A stretch of DNA of 25,234 bases from Azolla pinnata (GCA_037176905.1 JBBBWG010016556.1:44805-70038), one strand, 5' to 3'. Positions 8,833-19,860 are shown, counted from the stretch's first letter. A program made the numbers and translations. The notes: a model not told the origin generated them from the letters alone.

Positions 8833-10161
8833 CGGCGATCATGGACAAGCAAAAGCTTCATGTACAACAGAATTATGGTGGAAAACTTGTGGTGGTGGGA
8901 GTAAAGCTATGTTTTTTCTGGTTGATTCAATGCCCTTAAGACATCTATCTATATAAGGACACATATATTTGTTGTAGGGCATTCTTAATCAACCATTTCA
9001 CCCCTCATGATGATTGTAAACAGAGCAGATAAAGCTTGAATGAACAAATGCAAAACAAGTCTTATTCACGGTCGATTTTATGCGCACGATTGTCACTATT
9101 GTTCCTGAGGCGCGGACTCGTAATTTTATGTATAGTTGTATAAAAGTGAATATAGTGCATTTCTATGTCTGTAAGTATCTCTCAGCATTTCCATTCTAAA
9201 CAAACTCCTCACTGGTTGTGAAATACCAAAACAGAAGGTAAATTGTTGATGTCTCAGAAGAGCCTATCTATTGATTTGTTGGGTCTCTTAGTGTTTTGCT
9301 CTACTACATAAGAAAGTGTAGTAATAAACAACACATTCAGTTGTCTGCAAAAGTACAGGGGACTAAATCTGACGCACTTATTTCAAGTCTTTTATGTTGG
9401 GGGTAGAAAGGTAAAACTTGAAAGACATTGATTGCTATGGTGATCTGGCATAAATAGTTAAACCGATAGACACTTAGGTGAAAAATGACAATAAATTTTA
9501 TACACAACATGATTCATTAGCAAAGTTTGAAGCAAAATTAATGGTTAAAATACATGGAGCCTGCCAGAATCGCGTGATGAATCTGTATAATACGATCTCT
9601 TTCTAAATTTACTTATCATAAGCTGATCAAAGCTATGAAAGAATGTATCAAGCTCAGATAAGAACTGAATATCATAATGCTAACAGGTCTTTGGAAGCAA
9701 GAAACTCTTTTGTATTGCCCAAAACAACAAAGACTGAACTTTTGTATCGGTTCCCTCATTACAAGCTTAGTATCACGCATCTTGTGTTAAGAAGCAGTGA
9801 TCCTGTGCTATGAGTATCTAGAGCACCGGGATCACAATGAAAAGAAACAATTTTAGTAGCACTATAATTTATAACAGCGGCATGCAAGGTTTGAATGATT
9901 TGTTTCAAGTAAAAAGATGCAGTTAGACAATAATGGAGACCCAAACACACCAATTTTCAGACTGACAAAAAAATCATGAATCAACTTGTTTCTTTACAAC
10001 GGGCCTTTTTTGCACCGTTTTGACAAAATACGATGATTTTTGTCACTATGTTACAAAATGTTAGTATACATGAAGTTGCTACCTACTGCGGACCCCGGGT
10101 GGTATAGAAAATGTGGGGGCAAATCTTTTACAGCAATGAACTTCGGTTGGGGAGAAAAACT
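8833..10161. other. Intergenic region between convergent genes
   Basis: This AT-rich stretch follows the TAG stop of the glutaredoxin-domain gene and ends at the stop codon of the minus-strand JmjC gene. It must hold both 3' untranslated regions and polyadenylation sites, but I see no unambiguous AATAAA placement. Short frames, such as 64 codons on the minus strand at 9759-9953, resemble nothing known. No RNA gene or mobile element was recognised. Confidence 0.6.
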
Positions 10162-13100
10162 CTATACGTCTTCACTTGATTTTTGATGTGTCTTGTGCGA
10201 AGAGTCTTCTGTATTCTGATAGCTCGTTTCTGGTTGTGCATCTCCGCTGCACAAGGAGAAAGAAAACTGATTAAAACCAGTAAACAAATGGATACATAGA
10301 TAAAACAGTACTATAAATGAAATTGACATTACCTTCCGGCTGATGTCAAATGCTGTATATCCTTCACAGCTCGGTTTGCTGCATAAAGGACCAATTTCTT
10401 CACCTGGTGGTATGTTATACATGTCAGAAAAGCTTCCTTTGAAAAAATTGGCGTATGTGCAAATGGGAAACCAATTCTACACCCATTGATGAGGAAAGGG
10501 AACAAGTGTTGATAGGAACCATTGCAAGTTACAGAACTGAGGGAATCACAAACCATATGCAAAAAACCTCTCCGGTTTATTACCAAAGATTGTTAGACCT
10601 TTTAAGGGCTGCTCCCATTTTAAATGTGAGAAAGACAATGAAACGCAGTGTTGAAGTGCAAACTTTTCGTTAGAAGGTATATGTTGGAAACCTCAGATTT
10701 TGATGTGTATTTTGTTTATACATAATACATGGGCACTTGGTCCCAACCATCAAGCGTAAATTCTAATCTGAACTCCGATGCATCCATTTATCATATCTAT
10801 AGCTGTCTATGATTCATATTTCAGGACAATTATATTTGTTACACACATCAGTAATGACATAATCATGATGTGAAAAGCCAAACCTCCAGCTTGTCTTCTT
10901 TGGCAGGATGGTCCTTTGGAAGTAAACGCAGCTCATCAGTGAGACGGATGCACTCTTGTAGATTTTCAGGTGAGATAAATTCTAACGCCACGTGGATGCA
11001 TGACTGCAGCAATAATATCTATTAAAATTTGCAAATTCTGATAAGTACCAAACCGCTTTAACTGTATTTCAGGAGATCTTCACTTCACCTTCAGATTTCG
11101 TACTTGATGCGGGCAGCCGACTGGAACGAGAACTGCCTCTCCAATATGCTGTTCAAAAGTCCAGGCCTCAACACCTGTAAATCGAGGCCAAATAATCCAG
11201 GTAATATTTAGATAAGAGAAAGGTATGTGATTCTGTATCGAACCATTTAAAGAGCAGCACACTATAACACACTGCATATACACCATAATTTTCACCGAGG
11301 ATAACATGAATGACACTCAGCAAGCATGAATGCAAAGTTGGTTATATAGGTCATTTCTAATTACCAAACTCAGATTTGAGCCTTTTCTTGTGCTCTTCTG
11401 TTAGGTAAAACAGCTGGTCATGGATTGGATGAATGATCTGCGAGGTAAGCATTGACAAAGTGGAATCAGATCGGAATAGCATACACAAAAAGATTAAAGA
11501 TTTTCAGTACACTCCAAGACCAGTCTTACATGATCAATGAACTCCTCATTGACATGCCTAAATTCATGAAAATATTTTTGTAGGTAAAGCTGCAGTTTCG
11601 GCACATCTTGTCGACGAAAGACATCCCAAAGTGCGGCACCACCAGTATGAGTGCCCTTCTTGATTTCATCAGGCTGTCTGTTCACACCATCATTGCACGA
11701 GTTCTCCACTGGTGCCTGAATAAGCAAAACTTCACAAAATTAGCAGTCCTTATACACAGTGTTACAGATGTCCTTGCAATTACTGGACAATGATTTTATG
11801 CCATACCTTGTCCAGATGTAGCTGATCACCAACTGGAACCAATTCGAGCTTGTTAGGATGTTGCACGTCATGATCACCTGCAGGCACATGCTCATCCACT
11901 GATATTTCGGTTGTTGTTTCTTTGTATGCCTCTTTGAATTTCTCTATGCGCTTCATTTGCCATGCAGGAAGCTCAATTTCGGTAGCATGAGTAAGAACAG
12001 TCACCTTTAAAACATTTCTGATACAGTTCAGACACAAAACCACTATAATGCAAATATGATTTTGTAGACTTGGAGAGAAAAATACCTTATCAGCTACATC
12101 ACAGCGCAGCTTCATTACGGAATCACCCCTTCCAAGCTCCTCTTGAAGGCCATATGTAATATGCGTTTTTGGCCCAAAATCGGGCCTTAAGCCATCATCT
12201 GGAATCTTAGAAGCCAGATTCAGCACTCCATGCTTTGTATTTGTATATTCATGGAATGGCAAGGCACTTATGAACTCAGCTCCAAGCCATGGAAGCCTTT
12301 CCTCAAAAAAACTCGAAGGAAGCCAATCACTCAGCCTCAATAATTCAGGCCAACCATTCTTATGTATCCTTCCTTCCTGGTATCCTTTGAAAAAACGGTC
12401 AATGTTTATTTGTACCTGCACGAAATCCATTTTCCCACTCAGTCTCAAGCACAAACAAATCGAGAATGCCACAAAGTATGTTCCGTTCTAAATTACCGGA
12501 TGCCAACCTAAACAATCAAACGCATCTATAAACTTGCTCTTCGACCCTTCTTGAATTGCACGCCACATTACTTTAGGATCCCAGCTTAGCAATTTAGTCT
12601 CTTCAACAACATCTCTAATGATCACTGGCTCTCCTTGACACCAATGTTCTTGGAAATGATCTAATCCTTCGTTTTTGACACATTGTATAGTTGGACAGTA
12701 AATAACGTTATCTTCGCTCTCCTTCCTGGAAGCTGCTTGGCGGAGGAAGTTATCAGGAATTGAACTAAGGTCTGAAGTCACATTTCTTGTACAAGTAGTG
12801 CATAGATGTTCTACATCAGAACGAACACAAGGCTCTTGGTGTGTGGACATTAAGTGATTGACCTCAGCTACCAACTTTGCTATCCAATTTGATTTCAATA
12901 TTCGTTTCAGGACCATAGAATTGGATCCACAACCACCGCGTTCTCTGGGAGGGCAAGGAATGTCACCATCATCATGGACAGTCCACAGAGGCAGTTTGTA
13001 GGTGGGTGCACCCGCAGATCCTTTACCACGCCCCTTGACTCTGACTTGTGATGCTTGTTCTGCTGATCTAGCATGTTCACCTCCAGGTTGTCGCCCCTGC

Positions 13101-16100
13101 CTAAGCTCCCAACAGCAAGCCAAACAAAGATCATAACAGCATCCGGAACAACTTCTGTAGAGGTCCACAATTGACACGTTGCAATTGTCACTGAGAAAAA
13201 TCAAGAAAGAGAGTTAGGTGCATGTCCAGGGCATGCCTAGCATAAATATGAAACCGAATTTTGGTACATAAAATCAATAATAATTCTATCTGGAGTTGCA
13301 TTTGGCCGCTTGCAAACATAAGCGAGAAACTAATGTTGGATATGCTATTGATAAGCTTTAGCTGAAGTTACTAATGCGAGTAGGGTTTCAAGTAAATTTC
13401 TTTCCTATTTCACATTCAATCAGCCTTAGGATCATGAAAATCTTCTAGAATTGGTAACCCTTTATGATAAATAAAGAGTATGACTATATGACATTCCATT
13501 TAATTCATGATCTTGACTACAAGTAAACATATAGAATCCCCACCAATACAACCGCTCATCCTTCATCAGTTTTGATCTCTCTGCTTTTGCACTGGCATCT
13601 CCTGGAAAGCAATATTCATGACAATGTCTTTCTTCAACAAGAACACAATATTGAAATATACATGCTATATAATATTATACCTCTTAGCTTGACTTCTAGT
13701 TCCACTTCTTGACACTGTTCATGATGAAATTGTTGGAGTAGAGGTTGGATGAAAGTTAGAGTATATTTGAGAAACTTGATTTTTTCAGCATCAGAAGCAT
13801 AATGCTGTTCCAACCACATTCACCATTGACAGTTTCAGAATAAACACCCTTTCTTTAAGGAAAAACAGCATAAGTATAAACGCAATGGATTTACCACTTC
13901 AGGAAAGATGGATCCAGGCCCCTCTACTCCTAGACAGGATTTACAATTACAGCTTCCACAACAGTAGGGGCAGGCTTGACGTACTTGATCTTCATGCAAT
14001 TCAGGATAGCTGCACAGTTAATCAGGATTATTTAACAAAAGAGATTGCTACCACAAAAAGTACAAAGAAAATTGAGAGCTTCCTCAACAAAATGGACAGG
14101 AAATAATGAGCGACTTGTTAAGAGAACTGTGGCATGCATGTTCAATTGGAGAAAGAAAGAAGGCACCAAAGACGACACTCACCATCTTGTGATGCAATTC
14201 AAACAATAATTCTTCCCACATTTTACACAAAGTATCAAATCATCCTTGTCGTTGCCTTTACATTGATGACAACTGTTACTGTCTAATTCTGTTCCAGCAT
14301 CAACATAAAAGTTTGAGGTATGCATTCCTTCATCCTACGAAATTCAGAAAGAAAAGCCTTAGAATGGTCTCTCATTTATCTTACCTTCACTATTCAGACA
14401 TAGACACAAATATTTGCTAGTATGTTAATAAGGGATCAAAGGATGCTCAGTCCATCAACTACATCTTCTGGCATGCTAGAATTCTGCAAAGGTTGAAAGT
14501 CTTGGAATCTGAAAGGATATATTGCGGAATATCTTAAGGTTTATACAAGCAACACTGCAATACGATACAGGGAGGATTCAAATAGGTCTACCTTGTTTCC
14601 ACCACACTTCTTGGAGTTGCAACATGCACAATAGCTTTGATGAGGCAGGAAACTCTAACCCCATTAATCTCCATGCTTTGCATAAATAAACAGTATGCAC
14701 GTGCCAAATTCATTCATACTATCACAAGATTCTGGGGATAGAACACGGTTTTAACAGAATGATTGGAGATCCCAAGAACATTACGAAGAGGAACTCTTTG
14801 CACCTGAAAGAAGAACCTGCAGGAGTAGAAATCTGCATCTGGTAATTTCGTTCTACTACGTGCACACAAAACATAGAATTCAAAACAGTCCACATTTCAA
14901 ATGTTATATTTTAACATTGAACTGTTTGACATCATGGATTCATCAAAGGGAGGATTCCAGTCCCAGCTTGATTCACTACAACCTCCATGATCAAAACGTT
15001 ATAATAGACCTGTAGTCATGTTCTTTGACATATACTTAGCGTTGATCATTGAAATATTATTTGGGGGCTTAGAGATCCAATGTGAGGGTGGCAGGGGAGA
15101 TGTCATATAATTGAATTTGTATTTGAGTATACCTATTAGAACTTAGAACGACATGATACTGAGGCAAAGCTGAAGAGGGTTATCCATACAAAGAAAGAAG
15201 AAAGATATACTAATGCCTCTATCAGACAACAGTGGACTACAAGAACAAAAAGACATTACAGCAGACATTGATTGCTTGTCTACGAGGGCAGCAAATGGAT
15301 ACCAAATCCTAGAACAATACAAGAACTCGGCACAAGGATGAGAAAAGTAGAAAGCACGAAAACCATGAAAGCAACACATGAGATGATATTCATGATCACG
15401 AAAAAAGGTCCGCTCTTTTTTATTATCAGATAATCATGTGTAGACCCATATGACACCTTGAAATTTTCAATGACAAGTAGACAGAAGGAAAGTCGAAGAA
15501 GAAATGAAAAATCCATAAATTTGGTACGTAAAACTTTGTTACAGTCTGAACTTGTGGGCATTTCACTGCTGAGTTGCCTGTTAGTGTGGTGAATCAACTT
15601 CTGTTCAGATCATTCTCCTGGTCTATGATTGTTTTAGATAAAGGATGTTTGGGTCAGATGCAACAGTTTATAGAGTCTCAACTGGGCAGTACATCGCAAC
15701 CAAGGGTTACACCAATGCAGTTGTTAGATATCATCAAAGGATAGTGAGAAGAAACTTTAGAGCAAACACAATCAACACCTTTGTTACACGATATTAGGCG
15801 ACATGTCAATTGATTCTGCTCACTCTGGAAAGTTTGCATTGAAAATGGTGTCCACATCAACGGGTGAGCAGTAGCATTACTTAAGTCCAACTATAACAAT
15901 GTGACAAGTTCACTGATGAAAACAGTAAGATCATAAGCCATAATCCACCGAGAGCTTTGCTGGGGCTTACTCACTCATGGGATCTACCTCTCACACTGTA
16001 CAAACCGCATTACTGCACCCATGGTCACATATGCCATGGTATACTGAGATATAATCCTCGTTAAAGCAGGCAGCCACATGATTTAGGCACCGTTGAAAAT

Positions 16101-16827
16101 TTTGCTCTCTATTCTACCAGACAATCTATACGATTCAACAAATGGATGTGATTTCTGGTCTCCTATCACACCCTCTGGCATTTGGAAGGCATGAATGCAA
16201 CATTTGATGTCACGACGTGCATTCTCAATCGCAGCATTATAGGAAATACATTTCTTGAACATAGAGGCACGCGAAACAAGCTGAAACTCTTTAGCAACCG
16301 AGCCCCAAAATCCAGAAGAAACCGAAAGAACTTACATGTGGATAGGCAATTTGAGATCTGACGAGATCCTTGGAAGACGAGCCGTTTGGGAAATGGGATG
16401 GACGGCCTGCCTTAGCAGCGCCTCCGACATGTTTCACCTCGCCCGCCTGCCTGTGGCCGCCATGAACCTTGGAAGAAAGCTTCGACCTGGGTTCTGCTTC
16501 GAGGAGCAGCAAAGGCCTGCCTTTCGGATCGGGGTGGAAGCTAGAGCCCTCTTTAGCGTGATGAGCGCTCCCAGCGGCGCTGCCGAGCTTGGACTTCTTC
16601 TTGGGCGACGAGTTGGCGGACGTCCCAGCGGCGCGCTTCTTGGCCTGGCTGTAGTGCTTCTCGCAGAGCGTCTTGCTCTCCAGGGCGCGGGCGTTGCAGC
16701 GCCACTGCTTCCCGTCGGATCGCTTGCAGCGAAGCTCGTCAGGGATGTCGTCCTCGCCGCCGAGGCCGAGGCCGAGGCCGGATTTGCAAGCTGCGCCGCC
16801 GCTGTTGCCTTTCTTCGATCGATTCAT
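10162..16827 (-). CDS. WRC/RING/JmjC-domain protein, KDM3 (JMJ25-like) class, with altered iron-binding site
   Basis: Fourteen exons predict 927 residues: 16827-16336, 14334-14183, 14009-13895, 13804-13681, 13601-13544, 13190-12497, 12415-12086, 12004-11807, 11715-11530, 11437-11365, 11174-11089, 11003-10884, 10403-10333, 10246-10162. All introns are GT-AG and the phases close exactly. Order of domains: WRC zinc motif (Cys34, Cys44, Cys55, His58); cysteine-rich RING-like region (186-240); a second cysteine cluster (LYCDNC to LACCWELR, ~312-340); the [12 protein letters not shown] stretch; then JmjC (~545-870). Family members are nuclear Fe(II)/2-oxoglutarate enzymes that remove H3K9 methylation. 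Here the usual KLHCD reads KLRCD, so the first iron ligand is Arg649; Asp651 and His830 remain. The Asn of the DAVNVL motif is Thr657 and the Lys of SCIK is His840. I infer weak or no demethylase activity, as reported for Arabidopsis JMJ24. The start was chosen at MNRSKKG: an upstream in-frame ATG at 17007 would translate repeats. Intron 1 is 2 kb. Confidence 0.92.
13895..14334 (-). other. RING-like cysteine-rich domain of the JmjC protein (two exons)
   Basis: Exons 2 and 3 encode CHQC, LCVKC, YCLNC and [14 protein letters not shown], the spacing seen in plant KDM3-class RING-like domains. In Arabidopsis JMJ24 this region has E3 ubiquitin-ligase activity. The codon split by the intron (TG/C) gives Cys215 where relatives usually have Trp (a TG/G split). 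All zinc-ligand cysteines expected from the family appear to be present. Confidence 0.85.
14335..16335 (-). other. Large first intron of the JmjC gene
   Basis: About 2.0 kb lies between the donor CCACAT/GTAAGT (exon 1) and the acceptor TTTCGTAG/GATGAAGG (exon 2), both phase 0. I found no further exon needed to keep frame. Minus-strand open frames at 15280-15597 (105 codons) and 15678-15890 match nothing I know. No transposon ends or RNA genes were recognised. Confidence 0.6.
16654..16728 (-). other. WRC zinc-binding motif of the JmjC protein
   Basis: Within exon 1 the sequence [11 protein letters not shown], ten residues, C, two residues, H fits the plant WRC pattern C-x9-C-x10-C-x2-H exactly. 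It is followed by a basic stretch ([10 protein letters not shown] and SPKKKSK) that could act as a nuclear localisation signal. A WRC motif at the N-terminus is typical of several plant JMJ25-class proteins and supports joining this exon to the JmjC exons across a 2-kb intron. Confidence 0.9.
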
Positions 16828-16861
16828 GGCGAAGGAGCGGGCGAGGATGCAGCGGATCCGC

Positions 16862-16915
16862 AGGAGGAGGAGGAGGAGGAGGAGGAGGAGGAAGACGGGG
16901 AGCAGGAGCAGGAAG
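16862..16915. repeat. (GGA)n tract in the JmjC gene leader
   Basis: A GGA trinucleotide run, pure at about 16862-16894, degenerates into AGCAGGAGCAGGAAGAAG. On the JmjC gene's sense strand it is a CTC/TCC-rich leader starting about 35 bp upstream of the chosen ATG. In-frame translation gives an implausible leucine run, another reason to start at 16827. Confidence 0.85.
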
Positions 16916-16930
16916 AAGCGCAGGTCTGGT

Positions 16931-17154
16931 TTCAGGCCTGGTACCGAAGCGCAGGCTCGGTGCCGAAGCTGTGGTTCGGTACCGAAGCAAAAAAGAGAGG
17001 GAAACAAGAGAGCTTTCTCCCTTCAGGCCTGGTACCGAACCGCAGCTTCGGTGCCGAAGCAAAAAAACAGAAGCTTTTTTGGAGGCGACCAAATACAACA
17101 CAAAAAGGAGCTTCAGGCCTGGTACCGAACCGCAGCTTCGGTGCCGAAGCAAAA
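16931..17154. repeat. Three palindromic 43-bp repeats upstream of the JmjC gene
   Basis: Copies start with TTCAGGCCTGGTACCGAA at 16931, 17022 and 17112. The second and third are identical over about 43 bp and lie 90 bp apart. The first is extended with additional TTCGGTACCGAA and CTCGGTGCCGAAG cores. Each contains the near-perfect hairpin GCTTCGGTGCCGAAGC (7-bp arms, 2-nt loop), and GGTACCGAA also pairs with TTCGGTGCC. They would form strong stems in the leader RNA if transcribed. Confidence 0.85.
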
Positions 17155-17244
17155 CACAACACACAAACAAACAACAACAAACTGAACACACAAGCAAAAC
17201 AAAGAAAGAAAGAAAGAAAGAAAGAAGAAGATGATGAAGAAGAA

Positions 17245-17400
17245 ACCTCAGCAGTGTTGAAGATGCTGCTATATGATCTTGATATTATTGAAGAGGATGC
17301 AGTAATGGCTTGGTGCAATGGCGCTTCCAATAGCTGTCAAGTGAAGAAGTCTGCCCAACCTTTTGTTAAATGGCTTCAGAGTGCGGAGTACGAAGAGTAA
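17245..17400 (+). pseudogene. Truncated W2 (eIF5-C type) C-terminal fragment
   Basis: The frame reads TSAVLKMLLYDLDIIEEDAV, a Trp-containing turn, then QVKKSAQPFVKWLQSAEYEE and a TAA stop. This is the last two to three helices of a W2/eIF5-C HEAT domain: plant eIF5 ends with LYD-D-LEEE and PF(I/V)EWLQSAE followed by acidic residues. eIF2B-epsilon has a related but less similar end. About 50 residues survive uninterrupted, but the zinc-finger, GTPase-activating region and most of W2 are absent. Directly upstream lies an AAAG/GAAGAT simple repeat rather than coding sequence. I infer a gene fragment, possibly a 5'-truncated retrocopy, and not a working gene. Confidence 0.65.
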
Positions 17401-18062
17401 TGAATCGATATTTAGCTGGAAATTGTTGATTTCCTGTGGTGAGAAAACTATGTTTTCTGGAGGAGTTTTTTTTTTTTTTCTATTTGCATGGTTTATTGAT
17501 AATTGTATCTCATCCAGAGACAGAAACATATATGGTTGATTGTTCAGTTGCAGACTGTTGGTGCAGCTTTGATTATGGGATGATGGCAATAATCCATCTA
17601 TGTATGCAATCGCATGTTTTGCGGATTTGAACACTATAAGAATAATTGGATTTATGTAATAGATTATGTTGTTATCTGCTAAAAAAAAAAGAAGAAGAAG
17701 AAGAAGAACGGGAAATATTTTGTCACCTTTTCAATGGATTTTTATTGAAACTGATAGAGTTTTACCAACCCCCACATATAAGGTTGTGTTTGATTACTTG
17801 AGATACTTGGGTATGTGGTATAGTTGGAGCTTGAGGAATGGTTTCTTATTTGCTCGGCTTTCTGGAGTATCGCAACATATATGTAGGATAAAAAGGACAA
17901 TTGTTTTGGCAAGTTTTCACAATTATGTTGTCTGGGAACTTTGTCCCCAGATGAGTTAGATTTATGTCATCTTGTAATACAGCACCTTAGACGGTTAACC
18001 TTGCATTCTTTACAGCAAGGTTTTTTTGTATTGTCATGTTATTTTAATACAAATATCCATTT
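17401..18062 (+). other. AT-rich tail after the W2 fragment, no separate gene seen
   Basis: It follows the TAA stop and looks like a 3' untranslated region or intergenic DNA: a T13 run near 17467, A-runs at about 17680 and 18065, and no open frame above 100 codons that resembles a protein. The stretch 17711-18062 may be a second inserted segment, since it ends in the same CTAAAAAAAAGAAGAAG motif as the first. Confidence 0.5.
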
Positions 18063-18239
18063 ACTAAAAAAAAGAAGAAGAAGAAGAACAAAGTGAACAC
18101 ACAAGCAAAACAAAGAAAGAAAGAAAGAAAGAAGAAGAAGAAGAAGAACAACAACAACAAACTGAACACACAAGCAAAACAAAGAAAGAAAGAAAGAAGA
18201 AGAAGAAGAAAGAAGAGCATTTTCCCCAAGAGAAAATAT

Positions 18240-19860
18240 AGGAGGATCTGCAAATGAGGAAGGATTCTTGCCACAAGCTCCTGATCGAATGCCTCATCGA
18301 AAAAAACTGGCTCAATCCCCCGGGGCACGATTCCTACAGAGACGACGGATTATCGAGCCTCGTTGAAACGGTTAAAAAAAAAGAAAAAAGAAAAGGCATT
18401 CTTTTGCCTCGACATTCTGCAGAGAGGAAGGATTTCCCGACAGTTTCCCCGATTAAAGCTCTTCTGTGGAAACAGCGGAAGCCTCGCCAGCTTTTTGCAA
18501 CGAGCGTGGATTAACAGTAACAAGCTCTCTCGATTCCAGCCGTCGGAGTTGCAGAAACCACGTCATTCTGCACAGCGGATGGGTTATACGGCTCTTCGTA
18601 ACAGTAGAAAGCATCTTGCAAGAGGATTTACAAGCTCGGGATTGACATTTTGCAGGCTCGTCGAAACAGCAGAAACCCTGGCATTCTGTAAAGACGATGC
18701 ATTTATAAGCCCTCATCAAAACAACAGAAACCTGCATTCTGCAACGAGGATCATCGACTACAACTGCAAGCCTCGTCGAAAAAACAGTAACGCGCATTTT
18801 GCGCCGCCCCAGTTTCACAGCATCACAGCCTCCAAGAAAAGGAACAAAAAAAAACAACAAAAGCGTTCGTTAATTCCGCCAATCCAATCTCGCAAAATGA
18901 CGAGCATTTTCTAAGCTTCCTCGAAGCGTTCTGCACACACCAGCTCCTCCGATGCAGGTCTGGTTCTCATGAGATTATAGTTGCAAGTCTGGTCTCATCG
19001 AATTTACAAGCTTCGTCCCCCGTTTGAGCCGTGTCTAGAGAATCAAAAGCATTCTTCTTGTCGACACATTTCATGCCAATTGGGTTTCATCTGCTAGATC
19101 TAGTTTCGGAGAAATCCAGGCCTTTGAGCTTTCTCAGAAGAAGGAAAACCATTCTTCTCATCAACTCACATGCCAACAAGTTTTTTTACCCTCCAGCAAG
19201 CAAGCAGGTTTTCAGAATCATGGATAGCACACTTCCAGACATAGATCTCCAAGATAACACCCATGTACATGCAAGTACCAATGCGGAAAAAAATTTACTC
19301 GATAAATGTGGAAACACTTCCACTTCTAAGAGCTCTTCCAAACCAGATTTTGATAGAGCACCATTTTTGGTATTTGGCACATGTTACAGCTTCCCAACAT
19401 TTGAACGGCAAGAAACTCGCGAGAATTCGACACTGGTGGTGCACAAGAATGATTTGTCCTTGTGAAATTAAGGAAGAGCATCTCTTCCATATGATCAGAA
19501 ATGGTTTTCGAGCTCTTTTTTTCCTTTTTTTCCTTTTTTTCCAGTCGAAGCGAGCAATTCTGGGCTCCATTTTCTCGCAGTAGCCCTGAAACCAGCATTC
19601 TTGCTTCACACGAAGTAACTTCATTTTGAATTCCAATTCTGTAATGCACACCGCATTCCGCGGCTTCCATATTCTCTATGTCGGCCTCAGGTTGTATATA
19701 AGGCTCATCAGATCGAGAGAAAAAACATGTTTCCTCAGCATTCTTTACTCGGGTATTTGGTGCTTCGATGACCACTTCTTTTCACCCCAGCTGGTGAAAC
19801 ATTTACATGGGCGGTAGGGAGATTCTGGTCAAGTAACAAAGTGTGAGCAAGCACTCCGAT
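18240..19860. repeat. Irregular, decayed 35-60-bp repeats
   Basis: Words of the form CATTCTGC recur at 18413, 18564, 18646 (CATTTTGC), 18682 (CATTCTGT), 18735 and 18795, alternating with (A)AGCCTCGTCGAAACAGCAGAA-like words. From 18900 to 19860 more decayed copies appear (GCGTTCTGCAC, GCATTCTTC, GCATTCCGCGG, GCATTCTTTACTCG). Spacings vary from about 35 to 60 bp. Frames of up to 183 codons cross this region on both strands but show no domain. The stretch 19600-19919 may include the 3' untranslated region of the kinase gene. Confidence 0.6.

Larger units (their letters stand above)
17170..18210. repeat. Direct A-rich repeats bracketing the eIF5-like fragment
   Basis: The stretch AACTGAACACACAAGCAAAA followed by (CAAAG)(AAAG)n lies at about 17180-17226. 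It recurs at about 18091-18135 (one mismatch) and 18160-18197, where identity to the left copy including the preceding AACAACAACAA is about 50 bp. The bracketed ~0.9 kb contains the W2 fragment and an AT-rich tail. Two similar endings, CTAAAAAAAA(AA)GAAGAAGAAG, occur at about 17678 and 18064, as if two segments each carried an A-rich tail. Confidence 0.8.

Noticed and set aside
16828..17007. In-frame extension of the JmjC protein to an ATG at 17007
   Set aside because: It would encode the palindromic repeats and a leucine run from the GGA tract; family members begin shortly before the WRC motif, as MNRSKKG does.
18363..18914. 183-codon plus-strand frame
   Set aside because: It follows the irregular 35-60-bp repeats, has no recognisable domain and no conserved codon pattern.
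19326..19775. 149-codon minus-strand frame downstream of the kinase stop, tested as an extra kinase exon
   Set aside because: Joining from the possible donor CACTT/GTGAGA to the acceptors I could see gives early stops, and the peptide resembles no kinase tail. It probably overlaps 3' UTR or decayed repeats.
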